64,000 nucleotides of DNA from Flavobacteriales bacterium. GTDB lineage: Bacteria > Bacteroidota > Bacteroidia > Flavobacteriales_D > Crocinitomicaceae. The DNA lies in NCBI GenBank assembly GCA_947497485.1, contig CANMHB010000010.1:62001-126000 (forward strand), in the 5' to 3' direction. Positions 9,454 to 17,737 of the stretch are shown one piece after another (the stretch's first letter is position 1; the number at the start of each line of letters is the position of its first letter). The position numbers and the translations under genes were made by a program. Under the pieces are notes generated by a model. That model searched no databases and had not been told where the DNA came from. It saw only the letters and a program-made list of their open reading frames with translations.

Positions 9454-10164
9454 TTACGCGATATTCGTGAAAACTTGCTGAATATCATCATCATCCTCGA
9501 TTTTGTCTAACATTTTTTCAATGTCTACTAATTGTTCCTCAGAAAATTCGACTGGAGATGTTGGAATTCGTTTTAAACTTGATTTTTGAACTTCAATCTG
9601 CATATCTTCTAAAGCTTTTGCGAGCGAACCGAATGCAGTGTAATCACCATATACGATGATCTGGTCATTTTCGACTTCGATTTCTTCACAGCCAGCATCT
9701 ATTAATTCAAGTTCAAGGTCATCTATACTTATCGAATCAGTTTTCTCGATTTCAAAAACACTTTTTCTTGAAAACATAAATTCCATTGAACCATTAGGAA
9801 CAACAGAACCTCCGGCCTTGTTAAAATAGGATTTTACATTTGCTACGGTTCGAGTTGGGTTATCTGTTGCGCATTCTACATATACCAAAACACCATGAGG
9901 CCCTTTACCTTCATAATTCACCTCCGTAAATGAAGCGATATCCTTTTGTGCTGCACGTTTAATTGCGGACTCAATGTTGTCTTTTGGCATGTTTTCGGAC
10001 TTCGCATTTTGAATCGCTGTTCGAAGTTTCGCATTGGTCGTAGGATCCATTCCTCCTTCCTTTGCGGCCATTGTAATGGCTTTACCAAGTTTCGGAAACA
10101 TTTTAGACATTTTGTCCCAACGTTTTTCTTTAGCTGCTCTGCGGTATTCAAAAGCTCTTCCCAT
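9454..10164 (-). CDS. yebC: YebC/PmpR (TACO1) family protein
   Basis: This 236-residue cytoplasmic protein belongs to the YebC family, described as transcription regulators and more recently as helpers of translation through difficult sequences. Typical segments are [52 protein letters not shown] and [19 protein letters not shown]. An upstream in-frame ATG at 10182 would add six residues (MLKIQT). I chose the ATG at 10164 because family members begin with MGRAF or MAGHS. It appears to be a single-gene unit, 43 bases before porW on the same strand. Confidence 0.95.
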   Translation of the reverse strand: MGRAFEYRRAAKEKRWDKMSKMFPKLGKAITMAAKEGGMDPTTNAKLRTAIQNAKSENMPKDNIESAIKRAAQKDIASFTEVNYEGKGPHGVLVYVECATDNPTRTVANVKSYFNKAGGSVVPNGSMEFMFSRKSVFEIEKTDSISIDDLELELIDAGCEEIEVENDQIIVYGDYTAFGSLAKALEDMQIEVQKSSLKRIPTSPVEFSEEQLVDIEKMLDKIEDDDDIQQVFTNIA

Positions 10165-10246
10165 TGTTTGAATTTTGAGCAAAAATATAATTTTCAGCTG
10201 AATTTTTCAAGGCTAATCAATGCCTGAACTAAAATAAAATTGGATC

Positions 10247-11551
10247 TTAATAACACAATACAATGCTTCCAGGCTGGATGTGTTCGAAAAGTAATTGCGC
10301 CGTTGCAGCGGGAAGATTGACGCAGCCATGAGAACCATCGCCAATGTAAATTTCTCCTCCAAAATTTCTCCTCCATCTTGCATCATGTAGCCCTACACCC
10401 TTATTAAAAGGCATCCAGTAACTCACTCGAGAGCTATATCCTGGACCGTCTAAAACAGCATTTCTTTCCTTGTATTTAACGTAAAATGCACCCGGAGGGG
10501 TTGAGTGTCCTCGCCTAGGACATCCGGTTACTACAGGGCTTTCGGTTAATAGCTGACCATTTTTGTAAAACCATAGCTTTTGTTCAGAAATCGATACCTC
10601 AACGTAGGTTTTGTTGGAGTCGAATGCACCCTCAGGAATTCCTTTCATGCCATATACCGGCTCTCGTTCCACTTTTTTTACTTCAACAATATCTTTCTTA
10701 AGTTTATTCAGCTCGCGATAAACATCAATTCGAGTGCCCAATTCAACTGCATAAATTGTTTTTTGAATTCCAGCAGTTGTAGTGAATGTAACGCTTTTTT
10801 CAATAACATCATTTTCACTTGCTATCTTTTGAATAAATTTAGTTGCTTTATTGTCAATTATATCTACACGCATGTTCGAGTCAAGTGTTAACCATTCAGC
10901 AAATTCCTTTTTGGTAACTTTTAAATCAGTATTCGTTAGTTTGTATGAGATTTCTGAAGCAAGGCATTTTTTTAAATTTTCCAATCCATCTTTGGCTGCT
11001 TTGTCCTTCAAAAAATAGGAGGGTTTTCTGTAGCAGGTCTCGTAGTTAATATTTAACTCCTCAGATTTTCTTTTAATTTCGGTAAAAACTAACTTATTTA
11101 ATTTAGCAGTATCAATTTGATTTCCCGCAGTTGCCTCTTTAGGAACAAACTTATTTTCCTTAAATTCATAATTACAGTTTTTTGGTTTTTCACAAGGTAT
11201 TTTTCCAAAAATCCCATTAATATGACGTTTAAATTCTCCTAGATTCTTTACGTAAAATGATGAATCAATTTTCCAATTCTTTTCAGTTTTGATTTTTATG
11301 TTCCAAAGTTTACCGATCGTATCTTTTGGGTTAAAATTTAAAAGGGGCTTTTTAATTTCTTGCGTTGAGATGAATGCATTAAATTGCCCATCGCTATTGA
11401 TTTGCAATTCATAAGTCCCCAGTTTTTTAATGTGCTTTTTTACACTTTTTGATTTCTTTTTTTCCGAACCACAGGCTAAAAGCATGAAAGCTATTACCAC
11501 AAAGAATAAAAATATGTGTAGCAGGTTCTTTTTGATTATCAAATACTTCAT
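10247..11551 (-). CDS. Lipoprotein L,D-transpeptidase with C-terminal YkuD domain
   Basis: A 434-residue exported protein with a lipobox (FMLLAC, cysteine near residue 27). Residues 30-300 form a long extracytoplasmic region, including the LDT linker-like part, that resembles peptidoglycan-binding-4 proteins. The YkuD catalytic domain follows from about 310: VSISEQKLWFYKNGQ, VVTGCPRRGHSTPPGAFYV, and the active site HGCVNLP (Cys nucleophile, His). These enzymes form 3-3 peptidoglycan cross-links or attach proteins to the wall. A 'T-P-P-G' turn and YWMPF are present as expected. It stands alone, between yebC and a DUF3089 hydrolase. Confidence 0.92.
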   Translation of the reverse strand: MKYLIIKKNLLHIFLFFVVIAFMLLACGSEKKKSKSVKKHIKKLGTYELQINSDGQFNAFISTQEIKKPLLNFNPKDTIGKLWNIKIKTEKNWKIDSSFYVKNLGEFKRHINGIFGKIPCEKPKNCNYEFKENKFVPKEATAGNQIDTAKLNKLVFTEIKRKSEELNINYETCYRKPSYFLKDKAAKDGLENLKKCLASEISYKLTNTDLKVTKKEFAEWLTLDSNMRVDIIDNKATKFIQKIASENDVIEKSVTFTTTAGIQKTIYAVELGTRIDVYRELNKLKKDIVEVKKVEREPVYGMKGIPEGAFDSNKTYVEVSISEQKLWFYKNGQLLTESPVVTGCPRRGHSTPPGAFYVKYKERNAVLDGPGYSSRVSYWMPFNKGVGLHDARWRRNFGGEIYIGDGSHGCVNLPAATAQLLFEHIQPGSIVLCY

Positions 11552-11610
11552 TGGTTTTAAACAGACTAGAGTTCAGACCGCAAAACTAACACGAGTTTGA
11601 GAAAATTGCA

Positions 11611-12588
11611 CTATTTTGAACTAAAGTTGTTTAAAAATTCTATTAATCGAAGTTTGGAATTGAATTTTACATCGGCCCAAAATAGGTTTACATCACCAAT
11701 ATGATAATCATCCATAGTCCAAGCCATGCTTCGATAAGGAAAATGGGGAGTTGTTATCCAGATTGCGCCATCAATTACATGCGTCGAGAAGGATTTCGAA
11801 TACATTTTATTATTTGAAAAAAGAAATCCTTTATGCTTCTTTCTTTCAGCAATTTTGTCCAAATTCCATGTCACGGGATTTACGACTGCCTTGCCTTTAT
11901 ACCACATTTCGAATTTCTCTTTGTTAACCTTTCTTTTGAAAGTATTCCAAGAAACAAAGCCACCTGTTTGTCCTGGTGCGGTTAGTAATGGAATCTTTTC
12001 AAATTCATTTGTTTTTAATCCAATTCCTGGTAAATAGGCAGCAACTAATTGTTTCTGTAACGCTTTACCGTCAAAATAATCCTTTAATAACAAAGTTAAA
12101 TGTGTAGAGCCTTGGCTATGTCCAGCAAGTATGATAGGTTTTCCATTGTTGAAATGTTCTAAATAATATTCAAATGCCGCCTTGACATCCTCGTAAGCAA
12201 AAAGTAATGCTTCTCTTCCACCATTCTCTAAATTTCTATATGATCGAATATGAGCCTGTCTGTAAAATGGCACAAACATTCTACCTGTTTCAACCCATGC
12301 CGAAGCTTGAAAACGAATTGCATTTTCAATAACTTTTTTTCGCAGAATCGAATCGTCAATTGGAATGTTCCATCTTTCATCTTTTTTATCAAGAAATAAT
12401 GTTGGATAGACATAAAATACATCAGCTTTTGAAAAATTTGTTGTGTCGTTGATGTATGGCAATAAAACTGCAGGAATTTTATTTTGATGAACGGCCCAAT
12501 TAGATAAATCACTGTAGTCGATTTTTTGCGAAAGAATCGGGTAGAAGCGAGATAAAACAAGCGAAATTAGAATTATTAATTTATCCAT
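11611..12588 (-). CDS. DUF3089 alpha/beta-hydrolase-like secreted protein
   Basis: A 325-residue protein with a hydrophobic N-terminus (LIILISLVLSRFYPILS) and an alpha/beta-hydrolase core. Visible elements are DVFYVYPTLFLD, ENGGREALLFAYEDVKAAFEYYLEH, the nucleophile elbow GHSQGS, and late acid/base candidates in YHIGDVNLFW. This combination matches DUF3089, described as lipase- or lysophospholipase-like; its substrate is unknown. Its start codon lies only 22 bases from that of the divergent DUF3078 gene, so the two must have overlapping promoter regions. Confidence 0.85.
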   Translation of the reverse strand: MDKLIILISLVLSRFYPILSQKIDYSDLSNWAVHQNKIPAVLLPYINDTTNFSKADVFYVYPTLFLDKKDERWNIPIDDSILRKKVIENAIRFQASAWVETGRMFVPFYRQAHIRSYRNLENGGREALLFAYEDVKAAFEYYLEHFNNGKPIILAGHSQGSTHLTLLLKDYFDGKALQKQLVAAYLPGIGLKTNEFEKIPLLTAPGQTGGFVSWNTFKRKVNKEKFEMWYKGKAVVNPVTWNLDKIAERKKHKGFLFSNNKMYSKSFSTHVIDGAIWITTPHFPYRSMAWTMDDYHIGDVNLFWADVKFNSKLRLIEFLNNFSSK

Positions 12589-12610
12589 TAATTTTGTCTT
12601 TGAAAATTAC

Positions 12611-13498
12611 ATGAACAAAATTAGAATTATTCCACTCATTTGTTTTTGCTTTTTTCTGAATAAAATTTATGCCTATTCAGATACGACACAAAAATGGAAA
12701 TTAAAGTCAATTTTTGCCTTAAATGGAACACAATCTTCCTTTGTCAACTGGAATGCTGGAGGAAGAAATAACGCTTCATTTATTGGCTCAATTCGAGCAA
12801 ATGCATATTACGTTGGAACAAAATGGAAATGGACAAATGATTTGAATGTATCATTTGGCGCGATAAAATATTTAGATAATCTGCCTGCTTCATTTCAAAA
12901 AACAGACGATAAAATTGACTTATCTTCAATTGGAGAATTTAAATTTTCAAAAAAAGTTTTCCTTTCTCTTTTTACAGGCCTAAAAACTCAGATGATACAT
13001 GGTTTCGTTTATCCAAATGATTCAGTAATAGTATCAAGCTTTATGGCCCCAGGTTATTTGAATGTTGCAATCGGATTGGATTACAGCCCGATCGAAAACT
13101 TTTCAATTTTCACCTCATTTCTTTCGGAAAAGTCAACTTTTGTTTTAAATGATTACCTCTCAAATTTAGGTGTTTTTGGGGTTGATAAAGGTGAAAAATC
13201 CCGACAAGAATATGGCGCATATGTTCGACTGCGATATAATTCAAATATTATGAAAAATATTGAAATGCGATCAAAAGTCGAGTTATTTAGTAATTATCTG
13301 GTTAATCCTCAGAACATCGATGTAAATGCCGAGTTGATTTTTAATTTCAAGATTAATTCAATTTTTTCGGCGTTAGCTCAGTGGAACTTAATTTATGACG
13401 ACGATGTTAAAATCCGAGACTTAAAAGGCAACTATGGTCCTCGCACACAATTTAAATCTGTTCTTGGACTAGGGATTTCATATAAAATTGAAAATTAA
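12611..13498 (+). CDS. DUF3078 outer-membrane beta-barrel-type protein
   Basis: A 295-residue exported protein with a signal peptide (MNKIRIIPLICFCFFLNKIYA). The core pattern WKLKSIFALNGTQSSFVNWNAGG, then NASFIGSIRANAYYVGTKWKWTNDL, is the hallmark of DUF3078. Family members are Bacteroidota-specific and predicted to be membrane barrels. The rest shows alternating beta-strands (FSIFTSFLSEKSTFVLND, YGAYVRLRYNSNI, FKSVLGLGISYKIEN) ending in an aromatic-poor C-terminus. No function is established. The next gene, also envelope-directed, starts 36 bases downstream. Confidence 0.88.
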   Translation: MNKIRIIPLICFCFFLNKIYAYSDTTQKWKLKSIFALNGTQSSFVNWNAGGRNNASFIGSIRANAYYVGTKWKWTNDLNVSFGAIKYLDNLPASFQKTDDKIDLSSIGEFKFSKKVFLSLFTGLKTQMIHGFVYPNDSVIVSSFMAPGYLNVAIGLDYSPIENFSIFTSFLSEKSTFVLNDYLSNLGVFGVDKGEKSRQEYGAYVRLRYNSNIMKNIEMRSKVELFSNYLVNPQNIDVNAELIFNFKINSIFSALAQWNLIYDDDVKIRDLKGNYGPRTQFKSVLGLGISYKIEN

Positions 13499-13534
13499 TT
13501 ATTTACACTAATTTTGTTTTTTAAATTTAAATCA

Positions 13535-14191
13535 ATGAAAGTAATAGTCACTTGCGCCTTGCTTATTTTTACCGCATGTTCATTAAATGGTCAGATCAAT
13601 AGTTACAAATGGCACACTTATGCAAAGTTCAGTAGTGGAAAAATCGATTCCTCGATTTACTACAATGGAGGTATTTCTGCAGAATATATGTTGTTTAAGA
13701 ATTTAGGTCTAAACTACAATTTTGAATTCCAACACAGAAGTGATAATTACAACCATCTGCATGGCTCAATTGGTTCCCTTGGAGGTCCTGTCATTTTTGC
13801 ATTGGGTGCTGCAGCAGGTTTAGCAAATCTTGGGACAAACAGTAATTCCAATATTGGCTTATGGGGAATGTTAGCTGGGGTTTTGGTAGCCGTCATGCCT
13901 GAAGGAATTAGTTATCATGTACCTATTGGTTATAAAGGGGACATTGCTCCTTATGCAAATTTTTTAGGTTTCGATTGGGTTAGGAACAGAGAAATAGGTT
14001 ATAGTGAATTTAAATATGCTTGCTCTTTTGGGGTTCGAGGCACCTATTTAGTTCATGAAAGAATTACAGCACTGGGCTTCGTAGAAACAAGAAAATGCGC
14101 CCCTACAGGATGGGGAATTGGTGCTGGAATTGGAGTGGGTTATTTATTTAAGCTTCGAGAAACCGATGCAGAGAATAAAACGCCTAATTGA
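13535..14191 (+). CDS. Exported outer-membrane-type protein of unknown function
   Basis: I do not recognise this 218-residue protein. An ATG at 13535 gives an excellent signal peptide (VIVTCALLIFTACSLNGQ); an upstream in-frame start at 13514 would only add MFFKFKS. The mature part has barrel-like strands (YYNGGISAEYMLFKNLGLNYNFEFQH) and a small glycine/alanine-rich stretch (FALGAAAGLANLG, GMLAGVLVAVMPEG). It ends with a C-terminal strand (GIGAGIGVGYLFKL). It could be lipidated at ACS if the lipobox FTAC is used. It probably shares a transcript with the DUF3078 gene upstream. Confidence 0.75.
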   Translation: MKVIVTCALLIFTACSLNGQINSYKWHTYAKFSSGKIDSSIYYNGGISAEYMLFKNLGLNYNFEFQHRSDNYNHLHGSIGSLGGPVIFALGAAAGLANLGTNSNSNIGLWGMLAGVLVAVMPEGISYHVPIGYKGDIAPYANFLGFDWVRNREIGYSEFKYACSFGVRGTYLVHERITALGFVETRKCAPTGWGIGAGIGVGYLFKLRETDAENKTPN

Positions 14192-14278
14192 CATCCCAAT
14201 AATTCTTTGTTAAAAACGTAAATTTCTGTGTTGATAATAAAATATGGCAATTAAACCAGTTTGATTTATCTTCGCGCC

Positions 14279-14974
14279 ATGAAAAAATACACATTTCTAT
14301 TTCTATTAGTCGCTTCATTTTCAAGTGCTTATTGCCAGTTGCAGGCGATTAAAAATCAAGCAGATTATCCTTTTTTACTTCATTTGCCTGCTGATAGCAT
14401 CCTGAAAAGTAAACCACCAGTTCTCATTTTTTTACACGGTAGAAGTCTATCTGGAACAAACCTAGACTTGGTTAAAAGGTATGGCGTAATTCACGAAATT
14501 GAAAAAGGAAGAAAAGTTCCAGCAATCGTAGTGGCACCTCAAGTATTAGCTGGCAAATCATGGGAACCAGAAAAAATCTTGTCAGTATTGAAATTTGTGC
14601 AAAGAACATTCGATACAGATACAAATCGCGTATACGTTGCAGGTATGAGTTTGGGCGGATATGGGACCTTACGTTTTGCAGGAGCCTACCCTGAAATCGT
14701 AACAGCTGCAGTAGCACTTTGTGGTGGAGGAAATACAAGCGATGGTTGTGACTTAGCAACAGTTCCTCTTTGGATTCAACATGGAAATCAAGATGAAGCT
14801 GTTCCGATTTCTGAATCTGAAAAAATTGTGAAAGCAATTAAGAATTGTAACGGAGGGGAAAACTTAAAATACACTGTTCACAAAGGTGCCAATCACGGAG
14901 CGCTAGAACGTGTTTTCAGAACAGATGAAATGTATAATTGGCTGTTTCAGTATACGAAAGAGGACAAAAACTAA
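14279..14974 (+). CDS. Secreted alpha/beta hydrolase, phospholipase/carboxylesterase-like
   Basis: A 231-residue exported esterase-like enzyme. The true start is the ATG at 14279, giving the signal peptide FLFLLVASFSSAYCQ. The serine hydrolase motifs are the oxyanion HGRSLSG near the start, the nucleophile elbow GMSLGGYG, an acidic residue in QHGNQDEAVP, and a histidine in GANHGALERVF. Layout and length fit the phospholipase/carboxylesterase or poly-hydroxybutyrate depolymerase-like group, probably acting on esters or peptides outside the cytoplasm. The gene's 3' end overlaps the convergent dciA-like gene by 4 bases. Confidence 0.87.
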   Translation: MKKYTFLFLLVASFSSAYCQLQAIKNQADYPFLLHLPADSILKSKPPVLIFLHGRSLSGTNLDLVKRYGVIHEIEKGRKVPAIVVAPQVLAGKSWEPEKILSVLKFVQRTFDTDTNRVYVAGMSLGGYGTLRFAGAYPEIVTAAVALCGGGNTSDGCDLATVPLWIQHGNQDEAVPISESEKIVKAIKNCNGGENLKYTVHKGANHGALERVFRTDEMYNWLFQYTKEDKN

Positions 14975-15276
14975 GAGAACCAAACGTCATTTATTATTTG
15001 CTGTCCAGCATATTCATTGATTCTATCAATAATAATTTGCTTTCCTAGCAATAATTCTTCTCGCATTACAGATGAATCAATTGTGAGAAACAATTTTTTA
15101 TTTTGAATACGTATTTCCTTGGTTCGATTTGCAACTGCCACTCCCATCAATTGGGGCCAAGCAGAAACAACATCCATTTCTTTCATCTTTCCACCCCAAC
15201 TATAGGCATTGAGAAATTTATCAATCACTTCTTTTAATGGTTGTTCTTCAGCGGATCGACGATGATCTTCTTTCAT
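14971..15276 (-). CDS. DUF721/DciA-like protein
   Basis: This 101-residue cytoplasmic protein matches DUF721 (DciA-like). The key pattern is a helical N-terminus (LKEVIDKFLNAYSW), then VVSAWPQLMGVAVANRTKEI, KLFLTIDSSVMREELL and a final short helix. DciA recruits the replicative helicase DnaB in bacteria that lack DnaC; Bacteroidota versions are shorter and less studied. It follows recF by 8 bases on the same strand, a pairing common in this phylum and consistent with a role in DNA replication or repair. Confidence 0.85.
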   Translation of the reverse strand: MKEDHRRSAEEQPLKEVIDKFLNAYSWGGKMKEMDVVSAWPQLMGVAVANRTKEIRIQNKKLFLTIDSSVMREELLLGKQIIIDRINEYAGQQIINDVWFS

Positions 15277-15284
15277 AGTTAAAT

Positions 15285-16394
15285 TTAAAGATTAATTTCC
15301 GTTATTTGAGCTTCCTCAACGCGAAATAATTTTTTCTCGATTTTCAATGATTGAAAAAGTTCAACCATCCGTCTTTCATCCGTATCGCTCACAATTACTT
15401 GCCCAAAATAATCAGCGGTGACCAAACGAATTAGTTTTTCAACGCGTTCATTATCCAGTTTATCAAAAATGTCATCCAATAAAAGAACAGGTTTTAGACG
15501 TGTGTGCATTTTTAAATAATCGTACTGAGCCAAACGCAATGCAATTAAAAACGACTTTTGTTGACCCTGCGATCCGAATTTTTTTACGGGGTAACCTTTA
15601 ATCGTAAAAATCAAATCATCCTTGTGAATGCCAACATTTGTGTATTGAGAAAAGGCATCTTTTTTTTCTGATTCGGACAATAAGTTTGAAAAATTACCTT
15701 CATTTAATTGTGATCGGTATTCAATTCCAATTGATTCAGCATCATGTCCGATTTCGTAGTAGAATTTTTTGAAAACAGGAATAAACTCTTTTAGAAAAGC
15801 ATCTCGTTTTTTGAATATCGCCTCTCCCAAACTTACTAACTGGATATTCCATACTTCAATTGATTCCCGATCGAAAAGTCTATGCTCAAACATATTTTTC
15901 AAGAGCGCATTCCGTTGATCGAGTACTTTTTGATAGCGTTGTAAATCATTTAGGTAATTTTTATCCAATTGAACGAGAATTCCATCCATCCACTTTCGAC
16001 GCATATCACTTCCTTCTGCAATTAGATCTCCGTCATATGGAGAGATAAAAACAACTGGAAATCGACCAATGTGCTCTGTAATTTTTTCGTAGGGCTTCTT
16101 ATTGTATTTGATTACCTTTTTGGCTCCCAACTTAAATGCACAATGTACTTCGACTGCTTTTGACTCAAGGTTCCAATTACCCTGAATTGAGAAAAATGGT
16201 TGATCAAAATGAATGTTTTGACGGTCAATGTTGTTCAAATAGGATTTGCACATACTCAAATAATGAACGGCATCCAGCACATTCGTTTTACCACTTCCGT
16301 TTTTACCAACAAGCCCATTAATTCCTGGACAAAGTTCCAAATCGAGTAATTGGTAATTTTTAAAGTTATGAAGAAGCAGTTGGGTAAGAAACAT
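15285..16394 (-). CDS. recF: DNA replication and repair protein RecF
   Basis: A 369-residue SMC-like ATPase that loads RecA on gapped DNA. Motifs are LLLHNFKNYQLLDLELCPGIN at the N-terminus, the Walker A GKNGSGKTNVLDAV, the ABC-signature region FGSQGQQKSFLIALRLAQ, and Walker B LLLDDIFDKLD followed by QVIVSDTD. I start it at the ATG at 16394 (MFLTQLL); a start at 16403 would add MNV. It is the middle gene of a TPR protein-recF-dciA run on the minus strand. Confidence 0.97.
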   Translation of the reverse strand: MFLTQLLLHNFKNYQLLDLELCPGINGLVGKNGSGKTNVLDAVHYLSMCKSYLNNIDRQNIHFDQPFFSIQGNWNLESKAVEVHCAFKLGAKKVIKYNKKPYEKITEHIGRFPVVFISPYDGDLIAEGSDMRRKWMDGILVQLDKNYLNDLQRYQKVLDQRNALLKNMFEHRLFDRESIEVWNIQLVSLGEAIFKKRDAFLKEFIPVFKKFYYEIGHDAESIGIEYRSQLNEGNFSNLLSESEKKDAFSQYTNVGIHKDDLIFTIKGYPVKKFGSQGQQKSFLIALRLAQYDYLKMHTRLKPVLLLDDIFDKLDNERVEKLIRLVTADYFGQVIVSDTDERRMVELFQSLKIEKKLFRVEEAQITEINL

Positions 16395-16415
16395 TACGTT
16401 CAAAGTTAAGCATAA

Positions 16416-17648
16416 TCAATCGATAGATTGATTGCCATCTGCGGTTTTAAAGTGCTTTTTACGAACAAACAAATACCTGATTCCTAAAAATGCTGAGCAG
16501 ACAATCAGACTAAAAATAATCCAATTCAAATCTGATTTAACTGAATTTTTAACTGGTTGATTTTTTGCCGACAATCCTTTTCGAGTCAACTCATTTTCCA
16601 TTTCTTTCGAACGGATTACTTGTTTCATTGAATCGATTAAATGTTTGTTTTTCTGATCTTTGAAATGTTCGAACCGCCATTGGTAGACTTCCAGTTCTTG
16701 CTTCAACAACTTATTTTCTTTAGTAGTTTGGTAACAGGAATCAACGTATTGAAACGAAATTTGAAGTTTATCAGGATAATAAAATCTAGCTAGATTAAAA
16801 TACGCATCAATTGTATTGAATGGGAAATTCTCCTTTTTCCTTCTTTTCAATACTTCTTGAAAAAGCGAAAGTGCTTTATCAGGTTGATTTTGGTAAAAAG
16901 CATTTATTGCCTGATTGTTTAGTGCTCTGGTCACATAACTCGAATTATTCGATTTTAAGGCATAAAATTTTTGTTTTTCGAAATAATTCGCGGCCGTTCT
17001 GATGTGATTTAGACTTAATGAAATTTCACCAAGTAGGGAATAGCCATTGCTCACGGATTCATATTTTTTAAAGTATAAAGCCCGTTGAATGTAATGTTTC
17101 AGCAGATGTTTGGCTTCTGCAATTTTACCTTTTTCGACATATACTTTTGCCAAATTGACCTCAGCTAAAAAAGAATTTGTTTCTATTGGCGATTCTTTTC
17201 CATAGTCAATTGACGCCTTGAAAAAACTCCCTGCAGTCTCTAGATCACCTTGTAAAAAATAACCAATTCCGAGTTCGTTCATTGCTTCACAAATCATTTC
17301 AAAATCATTATTTGAAAGGAAATAATTTTTAGAATAAGTCAATAGTTTTAACCCCCTATTGATTTTTCCGGTTCGCACATCGTAACAGCCTAAAATCCGT
17401 TGAGCAATAGCAATACCAAATCGCGAATTTTCTCGCGTTGAACTTCGAAATAATTCGGAGCCCAAAATTCCAAGTGAATCAATTGAAATGGACAGATAAT
17501 CTTTACTGAGTTCTAGTGCTATTATGCTTTTTGAATCCAGATTTTTGTCGATGAGAAAATCATTAAATTTCTTTTTGTTTCCAGCTAAAGAAAACGTGCT
17601 GAACAATTCAAGAAATAACAAAAAACAAAGGCTTTGGAATTTAAACAT
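16416..17648 (-). CDS. Exported TPR protein with C-terminal membrane anchor
   Basis: A 410-residue protein with an N-terminal signal-like segment (LCFLLFLELFSTFSLAG) and at least six tetratricopeptide repeats, including ICEAMNELGIGYFLQGDLETA, VSNGYSLLGEISLSLN, ALNNQAINAFYQNQPDKALSLF and YFNLARFYYPD. A C-terminal membrane helix (LNWIIFSLIVCSAFLGIRYLFV) precedes a basic cytoplasmic tail. It resembles the sensor half of TPR-containing histidine kinases but has no kinase domain. The ATG at 17648 is preferred to an upstream GTG at 17660. It ends 21 bases before the recF start, so it may be co-transcribed. Confidence 0.8.
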   Translation of the reverse strand: MFKFQSLCFLLFLELFSTFSLAGNKKKFNDFLIDKNLDSKSIIALELSKDYLSISIDSLGILGSELFRSSTRENSRFGIAIAQRILGCYDVRTGKINRGLKLLTYSKNYFLSNNDFEMICEAMNELGIGYFLQGDLETAGSFFKASIDYGKESPIETNSFLAEVNLAKVYVEKGKIAEAKHLLKHYIQRALYFKKYESVSNGYSLLGEISLSLNHIRTAANYFEKQKFYALKSNNSSYVTRALNNQAINAFYQNQPDKALSLFQEVLKRRKKENFPFNTIDAYFNLARFYYPDKLQISFQYVDSCYQTTKENKLLKQELEVYQWRFEHFKDQKNKHLIDSMKQVIRSKEMENELTRKGLSAKNQPVKNSVKSDLNWIIFSLIVCSAFLGIRYLFVRKKHFKTADGNQSID

Positions 17649-17737
17649 TTCGAAAATCACTGTCCAATTTGGATCCGTGAAATCAAAAATAGTGAAATTC
17701 TCTTTTTAGATTGGTTAAAATTTTCAAGATTTACAAG

